From Dyella sp. C11 (lineage in GTDB: Bacteria; Pseudomonadota; Gammaproteobacteria; Xanthomonadales; Rhodanobacteraceae), in assembly GCF_003121485.1 (NCBI RefSeq), contig NZ_QAVX01000001.1, forward strand, positions 124,001 to 188,000: a stretch of 64,000 nt of DNA. Direction: 5' to 3'. Shown one piece after another: positions 45,348 to 53,139 of this stretch (position 1 is the first letter of the stretch; each line of letters opens with the position of its first letter). The translations under genes and the position numbers were made by a program. The notes below the pieces were generated by a model. The model was not told where the DNA came from. It ran no database searches and saw nothing but the letters and a program-made list of their open reading frames with translations.

Positions 45348-47090
45348 ATGCGTCATGGATGGACGGCTATAGGTACGGCATACCTGCTGGCGTTTTCGGT
45401 ACAGGCGCAGGACACTTCGCTGGAGGCGCGGTACGCGCATCTGCAGGCGCTGAACAACCAGGCTTATTCGCTGATCGACGCGCAACCGCGCGATCCCCGC
45501 AAGCTTGCCCAGGCGGCCGAACTGCTCAGGCAGTCACTGACGGCCGAAGAACAATTGCGGCCAACGTTTCGCGACAACGCGTTCTACGAAGCGGCCGGCG
45601 AAAGCCGGCACAACGACGCCACCCTGATGCTCGCCCGTGCCTACGCCTTGCAGGGCGACAAGGAGCAGGCTCTCTCCACGCTCGAAGCGTTGACGAAGGA
45701 ATCGTTCGTCGGCTCGTATCGGGCCGATGAGATAGCAAAGGACGAGGCGTTCGCCGACCTGCGCCATGAGCCGCGCTATCAAGCAGTGATGGCGTCATAC
45801 CGCCGTCTGGATACGCTCTGGAACGCGCCGGCCATCGCCACGTCTTCTACGGAGCTGGACGAGGCGCAGCGCGTCGCGGGCCTGTCGTTGTTCTGGTCCG
45901 AGGCGCGATACAACTTCGTGCACTTCGATCATGTGCCGGATCTGGACTGGAACCAGGCCTATCTCGATTTTCTGCCGAAGGTGATGGCTGCCAAAAACCT
46001 GCACGATTACTACGACGTGATGATGCAGTTTGCACCGCTGCTGCATGACGGCCACACCAATATCTATCCGCCCAAGTCGATCCAGAACGAGTTCTACGCA
46101 CGACCGCCGGTTCGTACGGCATGGATCGATGGACGCGTGCTGGTCACCGCCGTACGCAGTCCGGCGCTCGCGTCAGAGGTGAAGGTGGGTGATGAAGTAC
46201 GGACGATCGATGGTCAGGACGTTCGCGCCTACGCACGGGAACACGTGGCGCCCTACGCCAGCAGCTCCACCCCGCAGGACGCTGATGTACGCGCCTACGA
46301 CTATCAGCTGCTGCAAGGCGATCATCGCAAGCCGGTGACGCTGGGCTTGCAGGGTGCTTCGGGGCCTGTGCGCCAGGTGACGCTGTCGCGCGAGAAAGAT
46401 CCGCAGACCCAGCGCGCGCCATCGTTCGAGTGGCGCATGCTGCCTGGTGGCGTTGCCTATCTGGCGCTCAACGAATTCGAGGACGAGGATGGCGTGAAGG
46501 CTTTCGAGCGGGCGCTGCCCGAGATCCTCAAGGCAAAGGGATTGATCCTGGATGTGCGCCAGAACGGTGGTGGATCGGATCTGATGGCGGCCAACATTCT
46601 CAGCTATCTCACAGACCAGCCCATTCCTGGCGCACAAACCCGCAGTCCCGAATACGTACCGGTTTTTCGCGCCAATTCCGGGCCCTACATGAGCTGGATG
46701 ACCCTGTCGCCCGGTTCGTTCGAGAAAGAGCGCAAGCAGCACTATCGCGGTCCCGTGGTGCTGCTGATCGGGCCCCGCACCTATTCGGCGGCGGAAGACT
46801 TCGTGGCTGCCTTCGACAGCATCAAGCGAGGCACGCTGGTGGGCGAGGCCACCGGTGGCAGCACGGGTGCTCCGCTGGAATTCAACTTGCCGGGCGGTGG
46901 CTCGGCGCGTGTCTGCGCCAAGCACGATGCTGCGCCTGACGGGCGAGAGTTCGTTGGCAAGGGCATGGCCCCGGCCATCGTGGTGGCGCCCACCGTGGCG
47001 GACATCCGGGCGGGGCGCGATCCGGTGCTGGAACGGGCGGTGGCGCTGCTTACGGGCAAGCTCCCGGCCGCAAGCCCTGCGGCGCCCTGA
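45348..47090 (+). CDS. S41 family peptidase (tricorn/CTP-like), exported
   Basis: Serine peptidase of 580 aa. ATG of MRHGWTAIGTAYLLAFSVQAQ with AGGGAGGAAG upstream, so it is an exported protein. N-terminal helical TPR-like part (LMLARAYALQGDKEQALSTLEAL), a linker with FVHFDHVPDLDWNQAY and LLHDGHTNIY, a PDZ-like stretch (VTAVRSPALASEVKVGDEVRTIDGQDV), then the S41 core: GLILDVRQNGGGSDLMA and the nucleophile motif IGPRTYSAAEDFVAAF, followed by GEATGGSTGAPLEFNLPGGG. Substrate unknown; probably degrades oligopeptides in the periplasm. Confidence 0.9.
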   Translation: MRHGWTAIGTAYLLAFSVQAQDTSLEARYAHLQALNNQAYSLIDAQPRDPRKLAQAAELLRQSLTAEEQLRPTFRDNAFYEAAGESRHNDATLMLARAYALQGDKEQALSTLEALTKESFVGSYRADEIAKDEAFADLRHEPRYQAVMASYRRLDTLWNAPAIATSSTELDEAQRVAGLSLFWSEARYNFVHFDHVPDLDWNQAYLDFLPKVMAAKNLHDYYDVMMQFAPLLHDGHTNIYPPKSIQNEFYARPPVRTAWIDGRVLVTAVRSPALASEVKVGDEVRTIDGQDVRAYAREHVAPYASSSTPQDADVRAYDYQLLQGDHRKPVTLGLQGASGPVRQVTLSREKDPQTQRAPSFEWRMLPGGVAYLALNEFEDEDGVKAFERALPEILKAKGLILDVRQNGGGSDLMAANILSYLTDQPIPGAQTRSPEYVPVFRANSGPYMSWMTLSPGSFEKERKQHYRGPVVLLIGPRTYSAAEDFVAAFDSIKRGTLVGEATGGSTGAPLEFNLPGGGSARVCAKHDAAPDGREFVGKGMAPAIVVAPTVADIRAGRDPVLERAVALLTGKLPAASPAAP

Positions 47091-47118
47091 CGGGCGCCGA
47101 CTCGGGCAATGCCGGCCA

Positions 47119-47565
47119 TTAGCCGGCCAGGCGCGCCTTGATGCGGCCGGACACTACGCCCATGTCGGCGCGGCCGGCGGCCTTTTCCTTCACGGCGGCG
47201 ACCACCTTGCCCATGTCACGGGCCGAGCTGGCGCCCGTTTCGGCGATGGCGGCCGTAATCAGGGCGTCGATTTCCTCGTCGCCCATCTTGGCCGGCAGGT
47301 AGACCTCGATCACCTTCATTTCGGCGAGCTCGACATCGGCCAGGTCCTGGCGGTTAGCCGCCTGGTACTGGCTGATGGAGTCCTTGCGCTGCTTCACCAT
47401 CTTCTCCAGCACGGCCAGCGTCTGGACGTCGTCCAGCTCGATGCGCTCGTCCACTTCGCGCTGCTTGATGGCGGCCAGGATCAGGCGGATCACGCCCAGG
47501 CGGTCCTTTTCGCCGCCGCGCATGGCGGCCTTCATGTCGTCGGTGAGCTGCTGTTTGAGGGTCAT
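47119..47565 (-). CDS. GatB/YqeY domain protein
   Basis: 148 aa, MTLKQQLTDDMKAAMRGGEKDRLGVIRLILAAIKQREVDE, a YqeY-type helical bundle related to the tail of GatB; associated with tRNA amidotransferase but not proven here. AAGGA eight bases before the ATG. Downstream of rpsU on the same strand, the order usual in Xanthomonadales, but a terminator lies between. Confidence 0.94.
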   Translation of the reverse strand: MTLKQQLTDDMKAAMRGGEKDRLGVIRLILAAIKQREVDERIELDDVQTLAVLEKMVKQRKDSISQYQAANRQDLADVELAEMKVIEVYLPAKMGDEEIDALITAAIAETGASSARDMGKVVAAVKEKAAGRADMGVVSGRIKARLAG

Positions 47566-47612
47566 GATCTCTTTCCTTGGAAGCGCAAAAGCCAGCAATC
47601 GGGAAACACAAA

Positions 47613-47640
47613 AGCCGGCGTTGCGAAGGCAACGCCGGCT
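47613..47640 (-). terminator. Rho-independent terminator of rpsU
   Basis: Perfect 12-bp stem AGCCGGCGTTGC/GCAACGCCGGCT with a 4-nt loop; minus-strand transcript continues TTTTGTGTTT. It is 123 bases past the rpsU stop and 48 bases before the yqeY start. Confidence 0.9.
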
Positions 47641-47763
47641 AGTGTAGGTCTATCGTCAGCGGCAGCGGATGGACGCGCCAGTCTGCCAAGCTACCTGTCG
47701 TGGCGCCTAATGACACAAGGCGCCGAAAACCCGTCGATCGTCCGCCAGGCGGACGAAGAGGGC

Positions 47764-47979
47764 TCAGTACAGGCGCGTACGACGCGAGGTGTCGCGCGAG
47801 AGACGGCGCAGGTGACGCTTCACGGCTGCAGCGCGCTTGCGCTTACGCTCCTGGGTCGGCTTTTCGTAGAACTCGCGCTTGCGGGTCTCGGCCAGGACGC
47901 CGGCCTTTTCGCAGGTGCGCTTGAAGCGACGGAGGGCAAGCTCGAACGGCTCGTTCTCGCGGACTTTTACGCTGGGCAT
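47764..47979 (-). CDS. rpsU: 30S ribosomal protein S21
   Basis: 71 aa, [27 protein letters not shown], very basic C-terminus ([19 protein letters not shown]). Helps start-codon selection and mRNA binding on the 30S subunit. Divergent from tsaD, as in most proteobacteria; the 69-bp gap holds both promoters. Often the first gene of the rpsU-dnaG-rpoD macromolecular-synthesis operon; here dnaG is about 3.6 kb further on and several genes intervene. Confidence 0.98.
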   Translation of the reverse strand: MPSVKVRENEPFELALRRFKRTCEKAGVLAETRKREFYEKPTQERKRKRAAAVKRHLRRLSRDTSRRTRLY

Positions 47980-48048
47980 GGAAACTCCAAGTGGTAGACT
48001 GGCCCGCCTGAACGAGCCGTTTGAATACGGTGAGCCGCGAAGTATAAC

Positions 48049-49128
48049 GTGGAAACGACAGCAATTTCAAAGCCCCAGTCTGATTCCCCGGCAAACAAGC
48101 CAGTGCTGGGCATCGAGACCTCCTGCGACGAGACCGGCGTGGCCCTTTTGCGCTGGGAACCGGACGCGCCCGGGAAGGGCCTGCTTTCACACACGCTTTA
48201 CAGCCAGATCAAGCTGCACGCCGAATACGGCGGCGTGGTTCCCGAGCTGGCCAGCCGCGATCACGTGCGCAAACTGCTGCCGCTGGTGCGCGAGGCACTG
48301 GCCCAGGCGGGCCTGACGCCGGCCGATCTGGGAGGCGTAGCCTACACCGCCGGCCCCGGCCTGGTGGGTGCCCTGCTGGTGGGGGCTTCTGCTGCGCGGG
48401 CCATGGCCTGGGCGCTGGGCGTGCCGGCCATTGGCGTACATCACATGGAAGGCCACCTGCTGGCCCCGCTGCTGGAGGAGGACCCGCCGGAGCCGCCGTT
48501 CGTGGCGCTGCTGGTGTCGGGTGGCCACTCCATGCTGGTGGAGGTGAAGGGCATCGGCGAATACAAGATCCTGGGCGACACCCTGGACGACGCTGCCGGC
48601 GAAGCCTTCGACAAGACCGCCAAGCTGATGGGCCTGCCGTACCCCGGCGGCCCCGCACTGGCGAAGCTGGCGGAGCAGGGCAGGCCGGGCGTGTTCCGTT
48701 TTTCCCGGCCCATGACGGATCGTCCCGGTCTGGATTTCAGCTTCTCGGGCCTCAAGACCCAGGTGTTGCTGGCCTGGCAGCAGTCGGACAAGAGCGATCA
48801 GACCCGAGCCGACGTGGCCCGCGCGTTCGAGGAAGCCATTGTCGACACCATGATCATCAAGTGCCGCCGCGCCCTGCAGGCCGCGGGGGCGAAGCGCCTG
48901 GTGATTGCCGGTGGCGTGGGCGCCAACAAGCGCTTGCGTGCCGAGCTTGCCGCCGCGGGGGAGAAGGACGGCTTCAAGGCCTACTTCCCGCGCCTGGCGT
49001 TCTGCACCGACAACGGCGCCATGATTGCGCTGGCCGGCGCGATTCGCCTGGCGCACGGCCAGCATCAGGATGAAACGGTGCAGGTATTCCCACGCTGGGA
49101 CCTGGAAACGCTGCCGCCGGCGATGTGA
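48049..49128 (+). CDS. tsaD: tRNA N6-threonylcarbamoyladenosine transferase TsaD
   Basis: Adds the threonylcarbamoyl group to A37 of ANN-reading tRNAs, 359 aa; ASKHA fold. GTG start with an extra 18 residues ([17 protein letters not shown]) before the usual [15 protein letters not shown]. Metal ligands in [85 protein letters not shown]. The ribosome site is weak. Confidence 0.97.
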   Translation: METTAISKPQSDSPANKPVLGIETSCDETGVALLRWEPDAPGKGLLSHTLYSQIKLHAEYGGVVPELASRDHVRKLLPLVREALAQAGLTPADLGGVAYTAGPGLVGALLVGASAARAMAWALGVPAIGVHHMEGHLLAPLLEEDPPEPPFVALLVSGGHSMLVEVKGIGEYKILGDTLDDAAGEAFDKTAKLMGLPYPGGPALAKLAEQGRPGVFRFSRPMTDRPGLDFSFSGLKTQVLLAWQQSDKSDQTRADVARAFEEAIVDTMIIKCRRALQAAGAKRLVIAGGVGANKRLRAELAAAGEKDGFKAYFPRLAFCTDNGAMIALAGAIRLAHGQHQDETVQVFPRWDLETLPPAM

Positions 49129-49144
49129 TGACAACGCATTCCCT

Positions 49145-49227
49145 TGTGGGAGCGCACCCTGTGCACGACCGCAGCGTCTGGACGTAACCGCTTCATTGGC
49201 TCGTCGCGCACAGGGTGCGCTCCCACA
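49145..49227. repeat. REP-like inverted repeat (copy 3)
   Basis: Arms TGTGGGAGCGCACCCTGTGC... and ...GCACAGGGTGCGCTCCCACA, 24 bases with one mismatch. Sits between tsaD and folB, ending 22 bases before the folB start. Confidence 0.9.
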
Positions 49228-49249
49228 GTTAGATCGCTACCCTATCCGC

Positions 49250-49609
49250 ATGGATATCGTTTTCATCGAAGACCTGCGCATCGATGCCGTCATCGGCATC
49301 TACGACTGGGAGCGCCGCGTGCGCCAGACGTTGTCGTTCGACATCGAAATGGCGTTCGACAACACGATCCCCGCCGCCAGCGACGACATCGCGCTGACGC
49401 TCAACTACAAGGACGTGTCCAAGCGCCTGATCGAGTACGTCGGCGCGTCCAGCTTCGGGCTGGTGGAAACGCTGGCGGAAAAGTGCGCGGCCATCATCCG
49501 CGAGGAATTCGGCGTGTCGTGGGTGCGCGTGAAACTGTCCAAGCCGGGCGCCGTGCGTGGCGCCAAGTCGGTAGGCGTTCGCATCGAGCGCGGCACGCGC
49601 CCGCAGTGA
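49250..49609 (+). CDS. folB: Dihydroneopterin aldolase
   Basis: Splits dihydroneopterin to 6-hydroxymethyl-dihydropterin and glycolaldehyde, 119 aa. MDIVFIEDLRIDAVIGIYDWERRVRQTLSFDIEM, DDIALTLNYKDVSKRLIEYV, the catalytic Glu in SFGLVETLAEKCAAI, WVRVKLSKPGAV with the catalytic Lys. The ATG lies 22 bp after the REP-like repeat; the frame open to 49025 runs through the end of tsaD and is not used. folK follows 12 bp later. Confidence 0.96.
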   Translation: MDIVFIEDLRIDAVIGIYDWERRVRQTLSFDIEMAFDNTIPAASDDIALTLNYKDVSKRLIEYVGASSFGLVETLAEKCAAIIREEFGVSWVRVKLSKPGAVRGAKSVGVRIERGTRPQ

Positions 49610-49621
49610 CGCATTGATTCC

Positions 49622-50104
49622 ATGGCACGCGTCTACCTGAGCCTGGGCTCCAACCTTGAGCCCGTTCGCCACCTCCGTGCTGCGCTGGACGAATTGCGCG
49701 CGCACTTCGGTGACATTGCCGTTTCGCCCGCCTATCGCAGCAAATCGGTGGGTTTCGATGGCGCCGATTTCGTGAATCTTGCGGTAGGGCTGGATACGGA
49801 TCTTTCGCCCGAAGCGCTCAACACGTGGCTGCATGCCCTGGAAGACCGTCACGGCAGGTTGCGTGATGTGCCGCGTTATTCGGATCGTACGCTCGACGTG
49901 GACATCGTGCTGTACGACGACCTCGTGCGGCAGGGCGAAGGCCATCTGGACATTCCCCGCAAGGAACTCAAGCACGCCTTCGTGCTCAAGCCCATTGCCG
50001 ACATTGCGCCGCAGCTCAAGCATCCGGTGACGGGGCAGACCATGCGGGCGCTGTGGCAGGCCTTCCCCGCCGAGAGCGAACCGCTGGAGCCGGAGCCGCT
50101 TTAA
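49622..50104 (+). CDS. folK: 2-amino-4-hydroxy-6-hydroxymethyldihydropteridine pyrophosphokinase
   Basis: Pyrophosphorylates the folB product for dihydropteroate synthesis, 160 aa. HPPK signature DRTLDVDIVLYDD with the two metal-binding Asp, SLGSNLEPVRHLRAALDEL at the start, and LKHAFVLKPIADIAPQLKHPVTGQ. This variant has RYSDRTLDVDI in place of RWGPRTLDLDI and is of the shorter type. Forms an operon with folB. Confidence 0.95.
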   Translation: MARVYLSLGSNLEPVRHLRAALDELRAHFGDIAVSPAYRSKSVGFDGADFVNLAVGLDTDLSPEALNTWLHALEDRHGRLRDVPRYSDRTLDVDIVLYDDLVRQGEGHLDIPRKELKHAFVLKPIADIAPQLKHPVTGQTMRALWQAFPAESEPLEPEPL

Positions 50105-50178
50105 AGCGCTGCACTGTCGCCAGGACGCGGCTGGTGCTAGAACTCGCGCACCCAACACAGGACAGGGAGACTAAGGGT

Positions 50179-51033
50179 ATGGCCGGTCGTTTTGCACGAA
50201 GCTGGACGCTCATGAAGGCGAGCGCGGATGTGTTGCGCTCGGACAAGTCGTTGTTGATGTTCCCGCTGGCATCCAGCATCTGCTGCTTGCTGGTGGCGGC
50301 GAGTTTCCTCATTCCCGTCATCGCTGCGATGGTCGCCGCCGGCGACGTGGCGGAGCACGGCCACCGCATGACGGCGGGCGGTTACGTGCTGATGTTCCTG
50401 TTCTATCTGGCGCAGTACTTCGTGATCATTTTCTTCAACACCGCACTGGCTGGCGCCGCGCTGGCTCGCCTGCGCGGCGAGGAAACGAGCTTTGCCGATG
50501 GCATGGCCATCGCCAAGTCACGCATCGTGAGCATCTTCGGTTATGCGCTGATCGCCGCCACCGTGGGCCTGGTGCTGCGTGCACTGCAGGAACGCCTGGG
50601 TCTGATCGGTCGTCTCGTGGCCGGCTTCCTCGGCCTCGCCTGGACGGTGGCGACGTTCCTTGTAGTGCCCGTATTGGCCAGTCAGGACGTGGGCCCGACC
50701 GACGCCATCTCGCGCAGCGTGGAACTGCTCAAGCGTACCTGGGGCGAGAACCTCATCGGCAATGCCGGCATCGGCGTGGTGTTCGGCCTGCTGATGTTCC
50801 TGGCTATTCTGGTGGCGGCGCTGCTGGTCGGCGGTGCCTTCGTCACGCAGTCGATCACGGCCATCATCGCGGCCATTGTCGTCGCCGTGGTGGGCATCAC
50901 CATGCTTGGCCTGATCCAGGCCTCGCTGCAGGGCATCTACGCCGCGGCGCTCTACCGCTACGCCGAAGACGGCGAAGTGGGACACGGTTTCGATCAGCTG
51001 ATGCTGGAGCAGGCGTTCAAGCCGAAGAAGTGA
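50179..51033 (+). CDS. DUF6159 family integral membrane protein
   Basis: 284 aa, six or so TM helices (MFPLASSICCLLVAASFLIPVIA; VLMFLFYLAQYFVIIFFNTALAG; FGYALIAATVGLVLRAL; LAWTVATFLVVPVLA; VFGLLMFLAILVAALLVGGAF; SITAIIAAIVVAVVGITML). Start at the ATG of MAGRFARSW with AAGGG close before; the longer frame overlaps folK. Function unknown; the N-terminal FARSWTLMKASADVLRSDKSLLMFP is characteristic. Terminator 24 bp after the stop. Confidence 0.85.
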   Translation: MAGRFARSWTLMKASADVLRSDKSLLMFPLASSICCLLVAASFLIPVIAAMVAAGDVAEHGHRMTAGGYVLMFLFYLAQYFVIIFFNTALAGAALARLRGEETSFADGMAIAKSRIVSIFGYALIAATVGLVLRALQERLGLIGRLVAGFLGLAWTVATFLVVPVLASQDVGPTDAISRSVELLKRTWGENLIGNAGIGVVFGLLMFLAILVAALLVGGAFVTQSITAIIAAIVVAVVGITMLGLIQASLQGIYAAALYRYAEDGEVGHGFDQLMLEQAFKPKK

Positions 51034-51056
51034 TCGCGGTGGGAATCGCGTCAATG

Positions 51057-51083
51057 AAAGGGGCGCTTCGGCGCCCCTTTTTT
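51057..51083 (+). terminator. Rho-independent terminator of the folB-folK-DUF6159 unit
   Basis: Stem AAAGGGGCGC/GCGCCCCTTT with a TTCG tetraloop and six T. It abuts the stop codon of the convergent SDR gene. Confidence 0.95.
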
Positions 51084-51829
51084 CATACCGAAAGCGTGCG
51101 ACCACCATCCACGCGAATGATGTGTCCCGTCACGAACGGCGAGTCGCGAAGCAGCCAGAGCACGGCGCCGGCCACATCGTCCGGCGAACCGGCGCGCTTC
51201 AGTGGCGTGCGGTCCAGCATGGCTTGCTGGTCGTCGTAGGGCTTGCCGTCGCTGGGCCACATGACGGCGCCGGGTGCGACACCGTTGACGCGCACGTCGG
51301 GGCCCAGGTCGAGTGCGAGCGAGCGCGTCATCGCTTCCAGCGCCGCTTTGGCCATGCAATAGATGGGATGGTTGGCGAGCGGGCGCTCGGCGTAGATGTC
51401 CACCATGTTGACGATGGCGCCGCGTGCTTCGCGCAAGGCAGGCGTCGCCGCCTGGGCCAGGAAGAACGGCGCCTGCGCATTGGAGGCGAATAGCTCGTTC
51501 CATTGCGCGAGGGTCGCCGTGCCCACGGGTGTGGGATAGAACGCGGAGGCGTTGTTGACCAGCGCATCGAGTCGCCCAAAGCGATCGAGTACGCGTTGCA
51601 CCATGACGGGCAGCGTATCGAGATCGCCAAGTTCGGCCTGCACGGTGAACGTGCTGTCGCTGCGCTGGCGCTCCAGCGAGGTGGCAAGCAACTCGGCCTC
51701 TGCGGCGGAGTGTCGATAATGCAGGGCAAGGTCGTAGCCCGCCGCATGCAGGGTGCGTGCGATGACGGCGCCGACGCGTTTGCCGGCGCCGGTAATCAGG
51801 GCGACGGGGCGCTCGTGGCGTGGATTCAT
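51083..51829 (-). CDS. SDR oxidoreductase, pteridine reductase (FolM-type)
   Basis: NADPH-dependent reductase, 248 aa; ATG of MNPRHERPVALITGAG with GGAG upstream. Cofactor motif TGAGKRVGAVIARTLHAAG (the TGxxxRxG form of pteridine reductases), NNASAFYPTPVG, Ser-Tyr-Lys centre in IYCMAKAALEAMTRS, and GHIIRVDGGRTLSV at the end. Beside folB and folK, which supports a role in tetrahydromonapterin or dihydrofolate reduction. Convergent to the DUF6159 gene. Confidence 0.88.
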   Translation of the reverse strand: MNPRHERPVALITGAGKRVGAVIARTLHAAGYDLALHYRHSAAEAELLATSLERQRSDSTFTVQAELGDLDTLPVMVQRVLDRFGRLDALVNNASAFYPTPVGTATLAQWNELFASNAQAPFFLAQAATPALREARGAIVNMVDIYAERPLANHPIYCMAKAALEAMTRSLALDLGPDVRVNGVAPGAVMWPSDGKPYDDQQAMLDRTPLKRAGSPDDVAGAVLWLLRDSPFVTGHIIRVDGGRTLSV

Positions 51830-51887
51830 GCGTGGGCTCCTGCGTGGCGCGATCCGGCGGGGAGCTTGCCCCAAAGCGCGGATGCCG

Positions 51888-52523
51888 TCATCCGGTGGGT
51901 GCCGACGATTCGTCGACGGCAGTGTCATCGGTGACGAACGGTGCGCCGAACATGGCGATGGCGGTGCGCGCCACCTGCCCTGTGTCGTAGTAGGCGTAGC
52001 TGCCCACGCCCACGGCGCCGACCACCGGCAGCCAGCGCGAGATGCCGCTGCCCACGGCGCGCTGCGTCACCTTGATGCCGACTGTCTTGGCGACGCGTTC
52101 CACCAGCGTGTAAGTCATGCGTCGGAACAGCAGGCGGTCACCCACGCGGACCACCAGGTCACGGAAGGCCTGCGCAGCCGTGTGCCGGAACAGGCACCAC
52201 AACATCTGTTCGCGGCCCAGCTCCGAGTGCTGGCCGTAAGCGGCCGCGATGTCGCTCACCATCTGCGCCTGGATCTTCCAGATCGCGATGACCTCGGGCA
52301 GCACGGTCAGCCAGCCCAGCGGCCCGGGCGGCAGGGCCAGCGATCCGGCGGTAAGGCCAGCCCGCTGCTGCGCCCGGCCGGCAATGCGGCGGGCTTCTTT
52401 CTCCGGGTCCAGGGCGCCGGGCACCTTGCTGTCCGGGATCTGGCTGACGAAGTCCAGGATGGCTTGCGTCACCCGGCCATGGTCGGTGATGACGGCGGGC
52501 AGCTGGGAAGGGGAATCGGACAT
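51888..52523 (-). CDS. EcsC-like protein
   Basis: 211 aa. Core RIAGRAQQRAGLTAGSLALPPGPLGWLTVLPEVIAIWKIQAQMVSDIAAAYGQ and late RWLPVVGAVGVGSYAYYDTGQVARTAI match the EcsC pattern, with a Gly/Pro-rich turn. EcsC of Bacillus neighbours an ABC transporter, but the family is broadly of unknown function. Start at the ATG of MSDSPSQLPAVI; ribosome site weak. Upstream of the pteridine reductase, same strand, 58 bp gap. Confidence 0.72.
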   Translation of the reverse strand: MSDSPSQLPAVITDHGRVTQAILDFVSQIPDSKVPGALDPEKEARRIAGRAQQRAGLTAGSLALPPGPLGWLTVLPEVIAIWKIQAQMVSDIAAAYGQHSELGREQMLWCLFRHTAAQAFRDLVVRVGDRLLFRRMTYTLVERVAKTVGIKVTQRAVGSGISRWLPVVGAVGVGSYAYYDTGQVARTAIAMFGAPFVTDDTAVDESSAPTG

Positions 52524-52830
52524 GGCCGGGCTCGCTGAGCGGTGGATCGCGAGCGTCCAGTCTAGGGGTTGGGGGTGAAATCCGGCTGAGCCCGGGCTGT
52601 TCAGGGCTGAACGAAGGAACTTGTGGTCAGAACTTCATAGTTCGTACCTTTTAGGACACCATTTGTTTGTGCATTTAGCGAGCCATCCGTACAAACAATG
52701 CGTACAAAACGGAGTGCATAGTTTGTACATGGCGTTTCAAATCAGCCGGTTATCGCATATCCAGTTGCAGCGAGTGGAGCGTACAGAACTCCATAGCCTG
52801 AATCTGGCATTCGTTGATATCGGCAAATAA

Positions 52831-52860
52831 AAAGCCCGCGAGGGGGAGCCTGCGGGCTTT
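52831..52860 (+). terminator. Hairpin AAAGCCCGC/GCGGGCTTT
   Basis: Nine-bp stem with a 12-nt loop, preceded by an A run and followed by TTTGGG. No gene ends directly before it on the plus strand, so it may be a leftover of a lost unit. Confidence 0.65.
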
Positions 52861-52937
52861 GGGTCATCCGTCTCTATTTTGCTCAGCGAGGAGGGGGGGC
52901 CTTGCCAAGCGTTGGGACTGATGTCTCTCGACATTCA

Positions 52938-52963
52938 ATTAATATACTTTGCAGTATATTAAT
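52938..52963. promoter_or_regulatory. Perfect AT-rich palindrome, possible operator
   Basis: ATTAATATACT-TTGC-AGTATATTAAT: 11-bp arms. This TATACT-N4-AGTATA layout is common in operators of small HTH autoregulators such as HigA/XRE antitoxins, but no such gene remains nearby. It lies about 180 bp from the stop of the J-domain gene. Confidence 0.5.
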
Positions 52964-53139
52964 GAAGCGTGACTAGGCGAGGGAGCGGCGACTCCGCTAC
53001 ACGTACTTGTGCCGTCTCCGGAGCGCTCGCGCGATGACAATCAAATAGGGGAGAAACGCGCGCCTCGAGAAAAGTGTATGTAGAGGAGCTCCCTCGCTAG
53101 GACGGCGGTAGCCGGACCCCACCTGGATCAGCCGTTGTT

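Larger units (their letters stand above)
52524..53139. other. Long intergenic boundary region
   Basis: About 615 bp marking the passage from core genes to island-like DNA. Contains a terminator hairpin (52831-52860), a perfect AT-rich palindrome (52938-52963), and an imperfect long inverted repeat GCGAGGGAGC (near 52976) / GCTCCCTCGC (near 53090). A small frame at 52621-52830 lacks a ribosome site and is not called. Confidence 0.6.

Noticed and set aside
52524-52660. tRNA gene as island attachment site
   Set aside because: No cloverleaf or anticodon arm could be drawn here or elsewhere at the boundary.
52621-52830. 69-codon frame in the boundary region
   Set aside because: GTG start without ribosome site; ends just before the hairpin; no recognisable protein character.
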